From: Ascaphus truei
Lineage: Eukaryota; Chordata; Amphibia; Anura; Ascaphidae
Direction of reading: 5' to 3'
Assembly: GCA_036426205.1 (NCBI GenBank)
Contig: CM071570.1
Location: 56,208,229-56,272,228 of the forward strand
DNA length: 64,000 bases
Positions 35,431 to 46,130 of the stretch are shown in pieces. Both the position numbers and the translations under genes were made by a program. Position 1 is the first letter of the stretch; the number at the start of each line of letters is the position of its first letter. The notes beneath the pieces are model-generated. The model was not told where the DNA came from. It did no database searches and saw only the letters and a list, made by a program, of their open reading frames with translations.

Positions 35431-37049
35431 AACAAAACAAAATGGGGGCTAAAAAACAAACCGAGTAGGAGGAAATGCTTGTGTAAAAGTGAAGTAATAT
35501 CAGGCAGGTTCTTTTCAGCTAATGGAAAAAGAAATGGTACTGTACACAAGTACCCTAACTCCCATTCATTTCTTGATGTTCCGGAAACCATCCACCAAAA
35601 TATTGTTCTGATGGGCACACAAACAAGGGGCAAGTCAACAGTACTATACTGTACCATCCTGGAAATGTTCTGTTTCTAAACGCAAAATACTGTATTATTT
35701 TATGTTTCTGCCCACACGATAACTCATCAAAAAGGCAGTCAAGTAAGTTATGCCTTAAATTCAAAAAGGTAATTCAAATTGCTTTGATTGTATGTAACCA
35801 ATATAATGAATTGTGAACTCAAACAGTTCATTACAAAAACAAAACACACCTTTGGACCCTGAATTTAATTTTAATCAAATATGTCACCTATGATGTAGAT
35901 AATGAGTGTGCACATTGGCACTGCTTCTCTGTCATCTCTAATAAAGAGTCTAGTTTGGGAAATCTCATAGAAGAAGTTTATCCATGGCCTGTGTAATTAG
36001 ATGTCAGTTCATTTATTGAATACTGGTAATCAGATGCAGTACCAGAAGACAGCACATTTGGCATTTTAGAAATGCAGAACGCTCAACAGGTGAAATTGAG
36101 AGGAATCAATGTTTCATATAAACATGAAGGGCTCACGGGGATATTAGACACAGAATCAACAGCTTACAGGGCTTTCTGTGTTGAGCATCTTACTTATTTC
36201 TTAATTTTAAATCTCTGGCTGCAAGAAATATTCCACTTCATTTACAAACCTTGATCTTATCTGCTGGCTGGTGCCTGCATTAGAGATTCTAAATATTATT
36301 GGACGTAATAAATGAATCTCCGATTCAATAGATGTCCACAAAGAAATAAAGGGAACAATACAGGATCAAATACAGTGTGGAGAGACATGCTATATGGTCA
36401 ATTTTTTAAATAGGTACATACCGTAAATATCTAAGTGCACGGATATTTATTCAGACTCAAATAAGAGGCGACAGGGAGGGGCAGCAGCTTTTTTATGTAC
36501 TAAAAGGAAGGTCTTTACTTCCCCTTCTGTCTTATAAAACTCAAGGTCTTTTGTCTATCTAAGCCTCAAAGTACAGTATACTTTAGTTATCCAAAGTCAC
36601 TGATTTTGCCATCCCTTCCCCTAAGTTGTTTTTTAACCTTTATTGATCCTCTTGGGAAGTTTTTATTACCTCTGTTGTGTTGCTGCTCCCTTGTGAGCCT
36701 ACTCCAATTAAGTACTTTGTCATATCATTTTGAATTAAGTTTTTATATTTGTATATATTTTATTCTAATGATTTCAATCTACAGTATTTTCAATGTTAGT
36801 GCAGTATTAAGTTCCTTTACCTGCTGGGTTTACGGTAATAGTTGGTGTACCTCCACCTCTCCCCTTCTGGGGGGGTTTACAGCCTTAATGGGTAAACAGG
36901 GTGGGCTCACTCGGGTATTGCCACTCCCCATTATGTCTTGTGACCAGTGATGTCACCATAAGGAGATAGAAGGGTGTATATGTATAGCTCCACCCAATAT
37001 TCTAGTGACTGGTTCATCAAAGTTCTGACTGTGACCATGAGTCATATAA
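35431..37049. other. AT-rich DNA, no feature recognised
   Basis: Nothing supportable. Some open frames of 60-114 codons show no domain. Confidence 0.45.
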
Positions 37050-37077
37050 ATAAGTGTGTGTGTGTGTGTGTGTGTAT
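37050..37077. repeat. (GT)n microsatellite
   Basis: GTGTGTGT for about 24 bp, then TATAGC. Confidence 0.9.
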
Positions 37078-37106
37078 AGCTAACTGTATTAAGAAGTCCT
37101 GTCACC

Positions 37107-37327
37107 AGTGGCGTAGCTAGAAATGAGCAGGCCCCCAAGAAATTTTTTTTGTTAGGGCTCCATTAAAAATCAACATATTCTGTAGATTCAAAATTAAATA
37201 TACCGCACACATATAAATATAGATTAAATATAAAATATAGATTACTTATCGATATGGGGGCAAACATTTTTGCCACCCCCAAATTTTGCCGCCCTAGGAC
37301 TAGGCCTAATGGGAAATCCACCACTGG
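37107..37327. mobile_element. hAT-like ends (CAGTGGCGTAGCTAG ... CCACCACTG)
   Basis: Starts CAGTGGCGTAGCTAG and ends AATCCACCACTG, inverted CAGTGG termini typical of hAT elements. Inner CCCCC-rich and GGGGGCAAACATTTTTGCC blocks. No matching 8-bp flanks seen, so these may be two partial copies. Confidence 0.5.
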
Positions 37328-37510
37328 AAAAACTATTGAATCTCATTGTGGATGGGTGCAGAGAGGTTCCCACTCTCGACTTTACCGTAAAGTATCATAT
37401 CTCCCCCAGTCCCCCTCATCATCACATCTCACCTAGATCATCAGATCTCCCCCACCCCCCCCCAGATCTCCCTCATGCCTACTTGTGGTTATGGAGATGG
37501 TATGCGGTGG

Positions 37511-37735
37511 CACGGCCCCCGGTGTTAAAAGATAAGCAAGCCGGTAGAAGAATCAGAATCAGAGGCAGAGCAGAACCGCACGTGGTGAGGAGCGCCCTCT
37601 AGCAGCAGACACCGGAAGTAAGAAAGACTTCCGGGTCAGACTGCTAGAGTGTGCTCCTCCCCTGCCGTCCTGCTCGTCCTCAAGTGATGATTCTTCTACC
37701 GGCTTGCTTATACTTTAATACCGGGGGTGGGCCCC
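37511..37735. mobile_element. Fold-back element with ~45-bp arms
   Basis: AAGCAAGCCGGTAGAAGAAT (37535-37554) is the exact inverse of ATTCTTCTACCGGCTTGCTT (37688-37707), and the homology extends outward through GGCCCCCGGTGTTAAA / TTTAATACCGGGGGTGGGCC. The loop has ACCGGAAGTAAGAAAGACTT / CTTCCGGGTC. Confidence 0.75.
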
Positions 37736-37786
37736 CCAAAAGCGTGGGCCCCCTGCCTGTTACTATTTGTTGTTTCAATTGTCCCT

Positions 37787-38266
37787 TTAAAGCAGCAATA
37801 CTACTTTCCAACTTTCCCCCCCTTATTTTTATGTTAAACATATGACAAAATGTATTTCTACAGTCTTATCTAAGCTGGCAATCGGTACAAATCCTGATTA
37901 TATGCCTAACATAATGGCCGCTTTTCAGTTTTAATAAATCTTTCAGTCAGTGTAACTCAGCAGCTACAATGTATCCTTATATTACGAAGGTAACATTATC
38001 TATTGTTACAGTTTACAGCTCAAACTGCTGGGAATATTGGCAACAAATTATCACAAATAGGAAAGTGTTGCAAAGATCTTGTACTATTTGGGAGGTGGGC
38101 TAAAACATACTATAGATATCAAAGGATGCGTTAAAACTCATCAACAATGGCATTAAGAGTTGAATAAATAAAACAAAAAAAATCAATCACTATTATCTAA
38201 TATTAGAGAACCGATTTATTTATTTTTAAAAATACATACAAGATTTCACATGTTTTGCTGCTTTAA
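37787..38266. mobile_element. TTAA MITE (AGCAGCAAA family), copy 3
   Basis: TTAA at 37787 and 38263 with AGCAGCAATACTAC at the left and ACATGTTTTGCTGCT at the right. The right end matches copies 1 and 2 over about 17 bp. The middle is AT-rich and not clearly related. Confidence 0.7.
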
Positions 38267-38392
38267 ATAAGGTCCAGTAGTAATTATCTCAGATTGTTAT
38301 CACTATTTAAAAGGAGCAAGCATGCTTTTAGTAAGGAGTTCTCAGCATGTTAACTCTAGAGTATGTTTGGACTGTCCCAACCAGGAATCTGG

Positions 38393-38503
38393 AGTACAAA
38401 ATCAGAGGAAGGTTCACCTGTTCCTCCAGCAATGTTGTGGACCTTATCATGTGCATGAAATGCCCAGGGGGCTGCTACTACATACAGTAGGTGAGACAGT
38501 GAT
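38393..38503 (+). pseudogene. Penelope-like element, start of GIY-YIG endonuclease region
   Basis: Translated from 38393 this gives a peptide with RNLEYKIRGRFTCSSSNVV, then LIMCMKCPGGCYYIQ, a stop at 38488, then VRQ. It matches the linker and GIY-YIG start of Penelope-like elements (expected GGxYYIGxT), with the second Gly/Thr region broken by the stop. The nucleotide sequence is nearly identical to 53641-53715, so both derive from the same family. Only about 37 codons survive. Confidence 0.75.
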
Positions 38504-38559
38504 GAAAAAAGGAACTCAGGTGCTAACTCTAGAACAACGTGGGCAGGGAAAAATGAGAA

Positions 38560-39300
38560 AGTAATTATATTACCGTATCGGTGGAGGCACAGTGGTTCCC
38601 CAGATATTGATGGTAACCGGAACGGACCAGCCGAGTGCTCTACCCCTAAAAGGATCTACCCATGATACTTGATATAAGGCAGTGAAAACAAAAGAAGGGG
38701 GAGCAAAGGGACAGATCAACAGCATATAGACAAATACAGATTAAAAACAAATAAGAGTCAAATAAGACCTATCATAGAAGGGTGGGGGATGAATTGAATA
38801 AATAAATATAAAATAATAAGTGAAATTTACACAGCCATGTGTACGTACAGGCAAATAGAAAGTCCTTGTGGGAAAGGTCCTCTGTTCCAACACACTGGAA
38901 CACTTCAAGATATTCTCTGGGGCTGCACTGTCCCACTGTGCATTAACCCACAGCTCTCCCAAACAGTTAAGGGGACAAACGGAGCGTAGTTCAGATTGGC
39001 AGAAAAATTATTGACACAAATAGCAGCCAATATACACTCACATGTATAGAATGTCCAGAGCAGCTACACTGCAGACCGCCAACCCCCTCGCAGTGACAGG
39101 GCTCACCTCCCACGTCCAGTGGGAACAAACTGCGCAGGTCAAAACCGGGTGCTGAGACAGGACTACGGAAGCTTCTCTGGGACACTCTTCCTCGCGATAA
39201 GAGCAACGCATTTTGCCGACTGCGCGGCTTCGTCAGGCTCAGTAAAAGTGAAATCCAGCTTACTATATATATATATAATATATTCGTGCAAATAGATACC
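38560..39300 (-). mobile_element. Penelope-type terminal (pLTR-like) sequence
   Basis: Follows the endonuclease fragment. On minus, 39234-39205 reads CTGACGAAGCCGCGC, a GCC/GGC hairpin, then CAAAATGCGTTGC, a degenerate hammerhead-like core. Such motifs mark terminal repeats of Penelope-like elements. The rest (ACACTGGAACACTTCAAGAT etc.) has no coding capacity. Boundaries uncertain; ends in a TATATA tract at 39260. Confidence 0.45.
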
Positions 39301-39610
39301 ATGGGTTAAAAGTATCTACTAGCTCTATTATTAACCTTTTCAAGTATGGGTGCAAATGTAATGTTAAACTATTACCATCATATGAGGATGAAATTATATC
39401 TGAACTTAACACTGTCACTAATTACTTAATTTGATTTTCATTTTGTTTGAAGCGTGCCTTACTTTATTCAGTACATTTGTAATTACAAGTCAAATGATAC
39501 ACATTAGTACTACAGCATATTTGAAAAATAAGTTGTAAAATAATTTTTACATGAAACCGTTAGAAGCAAATGCTTCGTTTTTCACAGTTTTTAAGCAGAA
39601 CATTTGATTA

Positions 39611-39698
39611 AATGCAAAGCCAGTCAAACCACTCACAGACCACTGTTTCGACCTTGTGGTTCTCATCAGTGGGAAGTTGGTTGTACTGGCTTTGCAAT
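39611..39698 (-). ncRNA. Type I hammerhead ribozyme motif, minus strand
   Basis: Read on minus: CTGATGA at 39669-39663, stem II GA(A)CC-ACAA-GGTC, GAAAC at 39649-39645, a 2-bp stem III with AGTG loop, and GTC with predicted cleavage after C39638. All core nucleotides (CUGAUGA, GAA, A-U, C17) and the G-C pair at the base of stem II are present. Stem I pairs CCCA/TGTG imperfectly, then ACCA/TGGT, and an outer exact 12-bp inverted repeat (39613-39624 with 39685-39696) locks it. A very short stem III is the form used by Penelope/retrozyme hammerheads, which act as dimers. Confidence 0.7.
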
Positions 39699-39731
39699 TT
39701 TCCAGGCTGGGTAGGTTTAATATATAGAAAA

Positions 39732-39925
39732 ATGGTAAAAAAAAAAAACCCTGAAGCACAACTTTGCCAAGAACTGGTGTAGACGAAGACCAAAATGAAA
39801 GATTTATTGGATTAAAACATAACAAAAAACGGTCCTGTCAGATCCTCTTCTTTATCTTTAATTTTGGTCTTCGTCTACACCAGTTCTTGGCAAAGTTGTG
39901 CTTCGGATTTTTTTACCATTTTCCT
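39732..39925. repeat. Inverted repeat with ~60-bp arms
   Basis: AAGCACAACTTTGCCAAGAA continuing to GACGAAGACCAAAAT (39757-39798) is inverted at 39863-39905 (TTTTGGTCTTCGTCTACACC onward). Poly-A and poly-T lie at the outer ends. The left arm abuts the upstream side of the minus-strand hammerhead. Confidence 0.85.
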
Positions 39926-40516
39926 ATCCATTGAGCATGCGCCTGGATTCACGCTGAGCTGGAGAATATTGGATGTTTTCATCTTCTGTTTCTGCGCTCT
40001 GGGAATTGAGCAGAGACTTCAGTTTGAGCCCAGCTACGTGACGCACGGCTGCTTCACCTGGAGGTTCCAGTCACTACGACGACGCTCGCACCACGTGACA
40101 GCGGACACAGACGGAACCTCTACCGGAGCTGTACCCGCGACTACCGAGGTCTCACGGAAGAGGACTCATCGCTTACCTCGTTTCCTCCGCACTGCTATGA
40201 ATGCGGCTTGGCGTCACTGGGCTGATTAAGCTCCCTCCTCCTCCCCTCGTTTGCTCTTCAAGCGACTAATCGTGAGTAAAATAAGCAACTAGATTGTTCT
40301 TATAAGGTTTAGCCAGTTGCTCCCAGGCTGGGATACAGAGTTTATGTTGATACTTCACATGGGATTGAGGAGTGGTACTACTTAAGTGAGTTACTGACAT
40401 TATTTATTTATGCTCATTAAGGAACTTCAGCTACCAAGATTGTTTTACATATGTTCTCTCATTGAGCTCCGACTCTATCAAGGGCTATCTTTAGCTCTGA
40501 CAAACAGTTCACTAGG

Positions 40517-40519
<3 letters not shown>
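39926..40519. other. GC-richer segment, family unknown
   Basis: 39926-40240 is CpG-containing with a 121-codon plus frame that shows no domain; it could be the leader of a retroelement. 40241-40519 is unremarkable. Confidence 0.35.
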
Positions 40520-40571
<52 letters not shown>

Positions 40572-40581
40572 AATATATATA
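40520..40581. repeat. (TA)n microsatellite
   Basis: About 60 bp of TA with few interruptions. Confidence 0.95.
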
Positions 40582-40591
40582 CAGTTTTTTT

Positions 40592-40810
40592 ATATTCCAG
40601 GCAAAAGGTGACACATTGTGTGCTCATTTGCATGTCACCTCCCAGAATCCCTTGCTGCAGTGGGAGCACTGTATGCGAGGTGATAATGGTTGGGGTTGCA
40701 GACCTGTCTAAGACATGTGAATGTGCTCACAAGTGATATTCTTTATTGGCTATATGCTAACGATGGAGGTTTTCTGTCGCCTTTTTCACCCACCATAACT
40801 TAAAATGTAT
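40592..40810 (+). promoter_or_regulatory. snRNA-type promoter in satellite unit, copy 1 (octamer, Staf-like site, PSE)
   Basis: Octamer ATTTGCAT at 40626-40633. The adjacent CTCCCAGAATCCCTTGCT (40639-40656) fits the Staf/ZNF143 consensus at 17 of 18 positions as I recall it. At 40792-40810 ACCATAACTTAAAATGTAT resembles the human U6 proximal sequence element (ACCGTAACTTGAAAGTATT). The octamer-to-PSE distance of about 160 bp matches vertebrate snRNA genes. No TATA box follows the PSE, so a Pol II-type snRNA promoter is favoured. A start about 50 bp downstream would fall in the ribozyme stem I region. An imperfect 21-bp inverted repeat (17/21) brackets the core (TTGTGTGCTCATTTGCATGT and its diverged inverse near 40735). 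Confidence 0.6.
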
Positions 40811-40836
40811 AGTAAACCTACCCAGCCTAGAAATAT

Positions 40837-40920
40837 TTCAAAGCAAGTTTATACCAACCTCACACTGATGATACCCATCAAGGTTGAAACATGTCTGTGA
40901 GTGGTTTAAACTTGCTTTGC
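40837..40920 (+). ncRNA. Type I hammerhead ribozyme motif, plus strand
   Basis: CTGATGA 40865-40871, stem II ACC-CATCAA-GGT, GAAAC 40886-40890, 2-bp stem III, GTC 40893-40895 with predicted cleavage after C40895. Stem I is perfect for 6 bp (CTCACA 40859-40864 with TGTGAG 40896-40901), then ACCA/TGGT across an internal loop, then an exact 11-bp outer stem (40840-40850 with 40908-40918). All core bases are present. The base of stem II is a T-T mismatch instead of G-C, which should lower activity. It shares the upstream AAACCTACCCAGCC block with the minus copy at 39.6 kb. Probable function: self-cleavage of satellite transcripts. Confidence 0.72.
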
Positions 40921-40990
40921 TAGTCCCATGCTGTGTTTAAATGCTGTGTGAACGGCGACACATCATCTTAAATGGGCTCCATGTGAATGG

Positions 40991-41204
40991 ATATTCCAGG
41001 CAAATGGTGACACATTGTGTGCTCATTTGCATGTCACCTCCCAGAATCCCTTGCTGCAGTGGGAGCACTGTATGCGAGGTGATAATGGTTGGGGTTGCAG
41101 ACCTGTCTAAGACATGTGAATGTGCTCACAAGTGATATTCTTTATTGGCTATATGCTAACAGTGGAGGTTTTCTGTCGCCATTTTCACCCATCATAACTT
41201 AAAA
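40991..41204 (+). repeat. Satellite unit promoter repeat, copy 2
   Basis: Matches 40592-40805 with about five differences in 214 bp, at an exact 399-bp spacing. It keeps the octamer (41025-41032), the Staf-like site and most of the PSE (ATCATAACTTAAAA). The copy then runs into an A tract and GT/TA microsatellites (to 41246) instead of a second ribozyme, so the array is a truncated 1.5-mer. Confidence 0.9.
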
Positions 41205-41212
41205 AAAAAAAA

Positions 41213-41246
<34 letters not shown>

Positions 41247-41811
41247 TATGTACTACCACACACATACAGTATACACACACACACATATCTAGGTCAGACA
41301 GTTTTCAATATTCAGATCACAGTTTATGGTGAAATTACAGGCTTAAATTCTTACAGAGGTAACTGGACAATCGCAATGTACATTAATGCCAGTTGCAAGA
41401 TGACATGGATACTGACTAACTAATGACTAACTAATGATTTTAATTATTGTACCTGGTCTACAATGAAAACAAAATAATCCCAATTATAAAATCTTTACAT
41501 ATCTTTTAACTCGAACATAACTAAATATTTGTAGAACCTTTTAAACAGTGCACCTTTTTTATATTTAAGTGGTGTATTCACTGAAGTATCATTGCCGTTG
41601 CTCAAGTCTATGTAAATGTACTCCAATTTTGAGGCAGCAAGTGTTAACAAACCTGCTTTATTTCATACAAACCTAACTTTCCCGCTCAAGCTATTAATTA
41701 CTGCAATTCTGAATTACATTTTTGTCAGCATGAGAATATCTATATAGCAACACAGCAGGTATGCTTAATCTCTACGCTACAATTTTAGATTACATAATTA
41801 TAATATATATA

Positions 41812-41846
<35 letters not shown>

Positions 41847-41939
41847 ATTTAAAATAATTAGATTATATAATAATGTAATTATATTTATGTTCCATTTAGT
41901 AATTTTATTGTCACATATACACAGGACAATCTGACTTAT
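41205..41939. other. Microsatellites and AT-rich DNA
   Basis: GT/TA repeats at 41213-41246 and TA at 41801-41842. Otherwise nothing recognised. Confidence 0.6.
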
Positions 41940-42540
41940 TTATTCTAATTAGTTTCCTCTTTCTGCTAGTATAGCAACCAACAATTTCCAGTTGTTTTGC
42001 CACCGTTACATTACAACACTGTTGTGTAAAGTGGTTGGCAATGGCATACAGATAGTAGATGGTTCTATCTGCTAGTTATCTAGGCATTATTTTCCAGTAG
42101 GTTTAACTCCATTACATTACACCACTGTCTGGTACAGTGATTGCATACAGATAGCACCGTATGACCTCCCTTTATTCTTTTGCTTGTCTACCAGTCAATC
42201 AGTTCCAGTTGGTTTAACACTGTTACATTACACTGGTGTTGGGTGATGTGGCTGGCATACCTATAGCTTCATCTCACCTGATTCTACTCTCTGCTAATAT
42301 ATTAGCCAATCAGTGCCAGTTGATTTAACACTTTTACATTACACCGGTTTTGGGTATACTGGTTGGCATACTGATCTTACTTCTCTTTGTGTAATATTAA
42401 GAATGTTTGTCCCATTTCTAAGTTATAATTGTTTTTTATGCTTATACCTATTTTAAGCACTTTTCATGCTTGATGTTATTTTATAATTTCACTGCTTATT
42501 TTTGCCATGGATGTATAAAAATCCAAAACCAAACAAAAAA
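41940..42540 (+). repeat. Interspersed repeat with internal ~115-bp units, locus 2
   Basis: About four diverged units: each has TTCCAGTTGnTTTnnCnCnG, TTACATTACAnCACTGnT, GGTTGGCATACnGATA and a CTAnTCAATCAG-type block. The downstream AT-rich tail (TTTTAAGCACTTTTCATGCT, CCAAAACCAAAC) is related to that of 21736-22330. Confidence 0.62.
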
Positions 42541-42719
42541 TATTATTGCAATTCCAAAACACTAGTGCAAGTGTTACCAAAACACCAGATTGTGCTACAG
42601 CCTAAGCCAGTTAATTACAGAGCCCAGAATGCAAATGTCAGCTGAAACAAGAAGTGGACCCAAAGAATGCAGCAATAAAAAAATAAAGTTCAAGGAGATA
42701 CAAAAATAATATATGTAGC

Positions 42720-43415
42720 ACTGTTTCCCCCCCTCTCTGGGAGATGTTATGTCTGCTACAAGGTACTGTATTGCGATCCTGGCATTCCTGTGAGGGTCAG
42801 GAGAGCTGAGTTGGTCTGTGATGTTGATGAGGACAGGACAGGCTTTTGCTGTCATCATCTGGTGTTCAGGTTGTCAGCGCCTCCAGCTTCAGTATTCCTG
42901 GAGATAGGTCCCACTAAAGCACAGTCTCTCATACCCTTGCCCAATTACTGCAGATTCAGGCAGGGATACATTATATAAAACTAGGGCTTTATTAAGCAGT
43001 CACTGCAGATGGTATTTACATCGGTGCAGGTGCATAGAAAGGGTCCCCAGACTTCTGGATAGTGCGGGACCTCTGCTAATGATGAGGCCAGATAGAATGT
43101 AGGTGTTCTCCCAGCACCTTAGGGGCTGGAGGCACGTTTATACCGGATGGGAGAGACTCACAGCCTTTCCAGTCTTCAGAGTAGATCTCACACATGTCTC
43201 CCCTGGGAGGAGGAGAGCAGGACACTTGCTACCACACCCCAGGAGGGTGGGAGCTGGACTAACTCCACTTTAGAACTTCCCCTTTGAGCTAAGGAAGGGG
43301 TGGGCTCAATGTCTGTACCACAATTGGTTGTACACAGACACTGAGTCACCACCTCTTCCGTCACTCAGAGAGTCAGCAAGGAGGGTCAAAAAGCCCCTAG
43401 GTTTAACCTGTCACA
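42720..43415 (-). mobile_element. LTR-like element, family 2
   Basis: On minus it begins TGTGACAGGTTAAACC (43415 downward), has AATAAA at 42993-42988, and about 260 nt more to a plausible end near 42730. U3/R/U5-like proportions suit a solo LTR of some 690 bp. No matching 5-bp flanks were found, and no internal coding region is adjacent. Confidence 0.5.
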
Positions 43416-44629
43416 GCTTGCAGGTCTATCAGGGCTTCTATGACAAGAGGCAGAGAGGCAGTCTAGACCAGCTAGGCTATATATAATAAACTTAGGATGG
43501 CTTGAATTAAAGTGAAGGTAGAAGAAGAAAGAGAGAGAATTAAGGTTTAATATATTATCTTAAAATGAACCATACCAGTGATGATCTTTAACACACAGGA
43601 ATGTTTTGGACATTTACTCCAATCTTTCCAATACTTTAATACATGTTTGCTATCTTTCCCACTGGTCCTCATACAGCTCTGATATTGGAATATCTACTGT
43701 ACAATCTATCCTTTTTACATTCGATTTATATTTTCCAACGGGCTTAACATTATTCAGATTAGGGTGTTGCTCTCTAATTTGTTCTGTAAATGCCAGTACT
43801 GGTATGTAAACATCTTGAGTACATTGCTGCCTTCTTTATTTAATTGGTCACTGAAATATAGCAGTCACACTGATGAATTATTGTGATAGTAATGATATTA
43901 AACAGACGTGTTGTATAATTTGCGAATATACTATCTATTATTAACCAGTATTTATACTATACGGTATGTCCTTACAAGGTATACTTCTGTGATAGAAAAA
44001 CAGTGCACGTATACGGTACAGATGTACTGTAGCAAGACTTGCTGTCTGCGGAACCGCAGCTGAAAAAGCTTAAACTCTGTGCTCTTTAGATAGTGCTGCA
44101 GCGGTCACACTGCGGGGGTCCATGCATCTTGATCAGACCACGATCATTTTCTGGCACCCGGGCAGTCATGGTCCCGTGGCTTTCCCTGGTGCTGAAAACC
44201 ATAAGTCTTGGTACATCTGTATGAAGGTGACTTAGAAAATAATAGCTAGGTAAAGTTGTGTTACTTAGCCAAAAAATCGCGTTTTGTTCAAGCATTAGCA
44301 TGGCAATAAATCCAAATGATCTATTGCCACTAGACCCTAAATAAATAGATGCATTTTATGTTTGTCTTTAATCAAATGACTATTTGCAATGGGATGATAT
44401 ATAATTATTTTGCTGTTTATACTTGTGAAAGACAGCTGCACAAATTGGATCATATTGCCTGGGAGAACGTCTGTTTTCCATTCTACCATTCAGGAGAACC
44501 TTTATCCCTGGGTTTTTACAGAACATTGGTGTTAAATGTTAAATTATTTGGAGTGCATCTTAAATTCTGCAAGTCATATTTATGTCTGTAAAAAATATCT
44601 ACAATGCAAACGATTTGGTCGTTTAAATG
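43416..44629. other. AT-rich DNA, no feature recognised
   Basis: Nothing supportable. Confidence 0.45.
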
Positions 44630-44946
44630 GAGTGGTGTCCAAACTTTTCAGTACGAGGGACACATTGTATATTCTACACATTTTCTTTTTATAATTTTTA
44701 GATATTTATATATTTTATAAATAATAAATGAATATGTTTTTTTGGATTTTTTGGTGGTAATCAGAATGATATGATTCAGAACAAAAGAGAAATGTGACAA
44801 TTACAAAGAAAGGATGCCGTGCTTACACTGGGAAATTATATATAATGACTTAATATATATACTGTATATTTCAAGTGCTGCGGGTCGGATAAAATCTTGT
44901 GGGGGGGCCTGATATGGCCTCCGGGCCGTAGTTTGGAGACCCCTGA
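44630..44946. mobile_element. hAT-like MITE with 8-bp target duplication
   Basis: Ends GAGTGGTGTCCAAACTTTTC and GGGCCGTAGTTTGGAGACCC CTG are inverted hAT-type termini (CAGGGGTCTCCAAAC on minus). Flanks TTTAAATG (44622-44629) and TTTAAAATG (44947-44955) form a target duplication with one extra A. No transposase; AT-rich middle. Confidence 0.75.
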
Positions 44947-44955
44947 TTTAAAATG

Positions 44956-45080
44956 AAATTTTAATGATGAGCCTCTTTGACTGAGCCTCTGATTGAGCAA
45001 CCAGTGCTGAAGCTGGGATATCTTGAAAACCTGACCTGTTGGGGAGGCTTGAAGACTGGAGTTGAGCTCCCCTGCTGTAT
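44956..45080. mobile_element. Hairpin hAT-like MITE, copy 3 (right half)
   Basis: Contains GATATCTTGAAAACCTGACC and CTTGAAGACTGGAGTTGAGC, the right arm of the family at 3002 and 14544. The left arm is missing. Confidence 0.62.
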
Positions 45081-45301
45081 AATGAAACATCTGTGCTGCA
45101 TCAAATAAATATTTCGTTGATACAAAGCAACTTAATTATGCGCTAACAATACAGACCTTTTACGGTTTATGATGAGTGGAACTTGTTAGACGTTTTTGAT
45201 GCACTTCGTCCTTTTTGGGGGTGCACAGCAACTTTATTTTTTAGTACATGGCATTTACATATATTGGCCTAGCACAGTCAATTTCCGTTTACCAAATACA
45301 T

Positions 45302-46130
45302 GGTGTCACGGGAGACCAGTACTTTTACACCAAAACCACCGGGATCACTAGCACCAGACGGGACTATGTTGTACAATAAAATTAGGTTCATTCTGGCAAG
45401 CCAGCAGACAAGACAAAATACACAATAACAGGCTACTATACCAACTGGGGACCTGCGTAGTAGACTCTAGCCTCGCTAGGTGCAGGGGCCTGCTCCAAGA
45501 AGGCTTGTCCTGTCCGCTTCTCGTCCAGTATATCAGAGTGCTGAACACACAGCAGCCACTCTGACATGAATCTCCAGCTGATCACAGTCAAGATCCAAAC
45601 TCGCTCCCAGAATGTCTCTTAGATAGAATCCTGATCTCATCAGCAGCACCCCTTACATAGCACTCGTGGCTATCCTTTACATGGGACAGGAGCCGCTGGC
45701 CAACCCGTGCTCAGATTGAGTTGGTGCCACCACTGCCAGACGAGGGGGCGTGCAGAGGCATCCAAGACTGCCCCGTGGTGACAGAGCTGCTGGGAAGTAG
45801 GGAATTCGAACTGGCTAATGGGAACCATGTCTATGTGGTTAGTACCCAGCAACTGCTCACCCTTATAAGCCCTATACCTCCCACTGGGTAGGCACCTCAA
45901 AGTCTACGGGTACAAAAAGCTCTGAAAGCCTGTTCCCAGACCTAATTGTCCACCCTTCCCAACTCATCCAAAGTCTTCAAACCTCGCCTCTCCCTTCCTT
46001 TGTCTCAATCCTCAGTTCTATGCAGGCAGCTCGGCTGATTGAATCATGGAGTCTGCCTCCATTGCTGCAAGAACAGGACCTACTATGGTTCTTTCCCGTC
46101 ATACAGAGGTAAAGGAAAGGGTCCACAGTG
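45302..46130 (-). mobile_element. LTR-like fragment, family 3
   Basis: Plus-strand left end TGTCACGGGAGACCAG; on minus this would be an LTR end CCCGTGACA. GC-richer than its surroundings over about 650-800 bp, with no coding region. The other end and the target duplication were not located. Confidence 0.38.
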
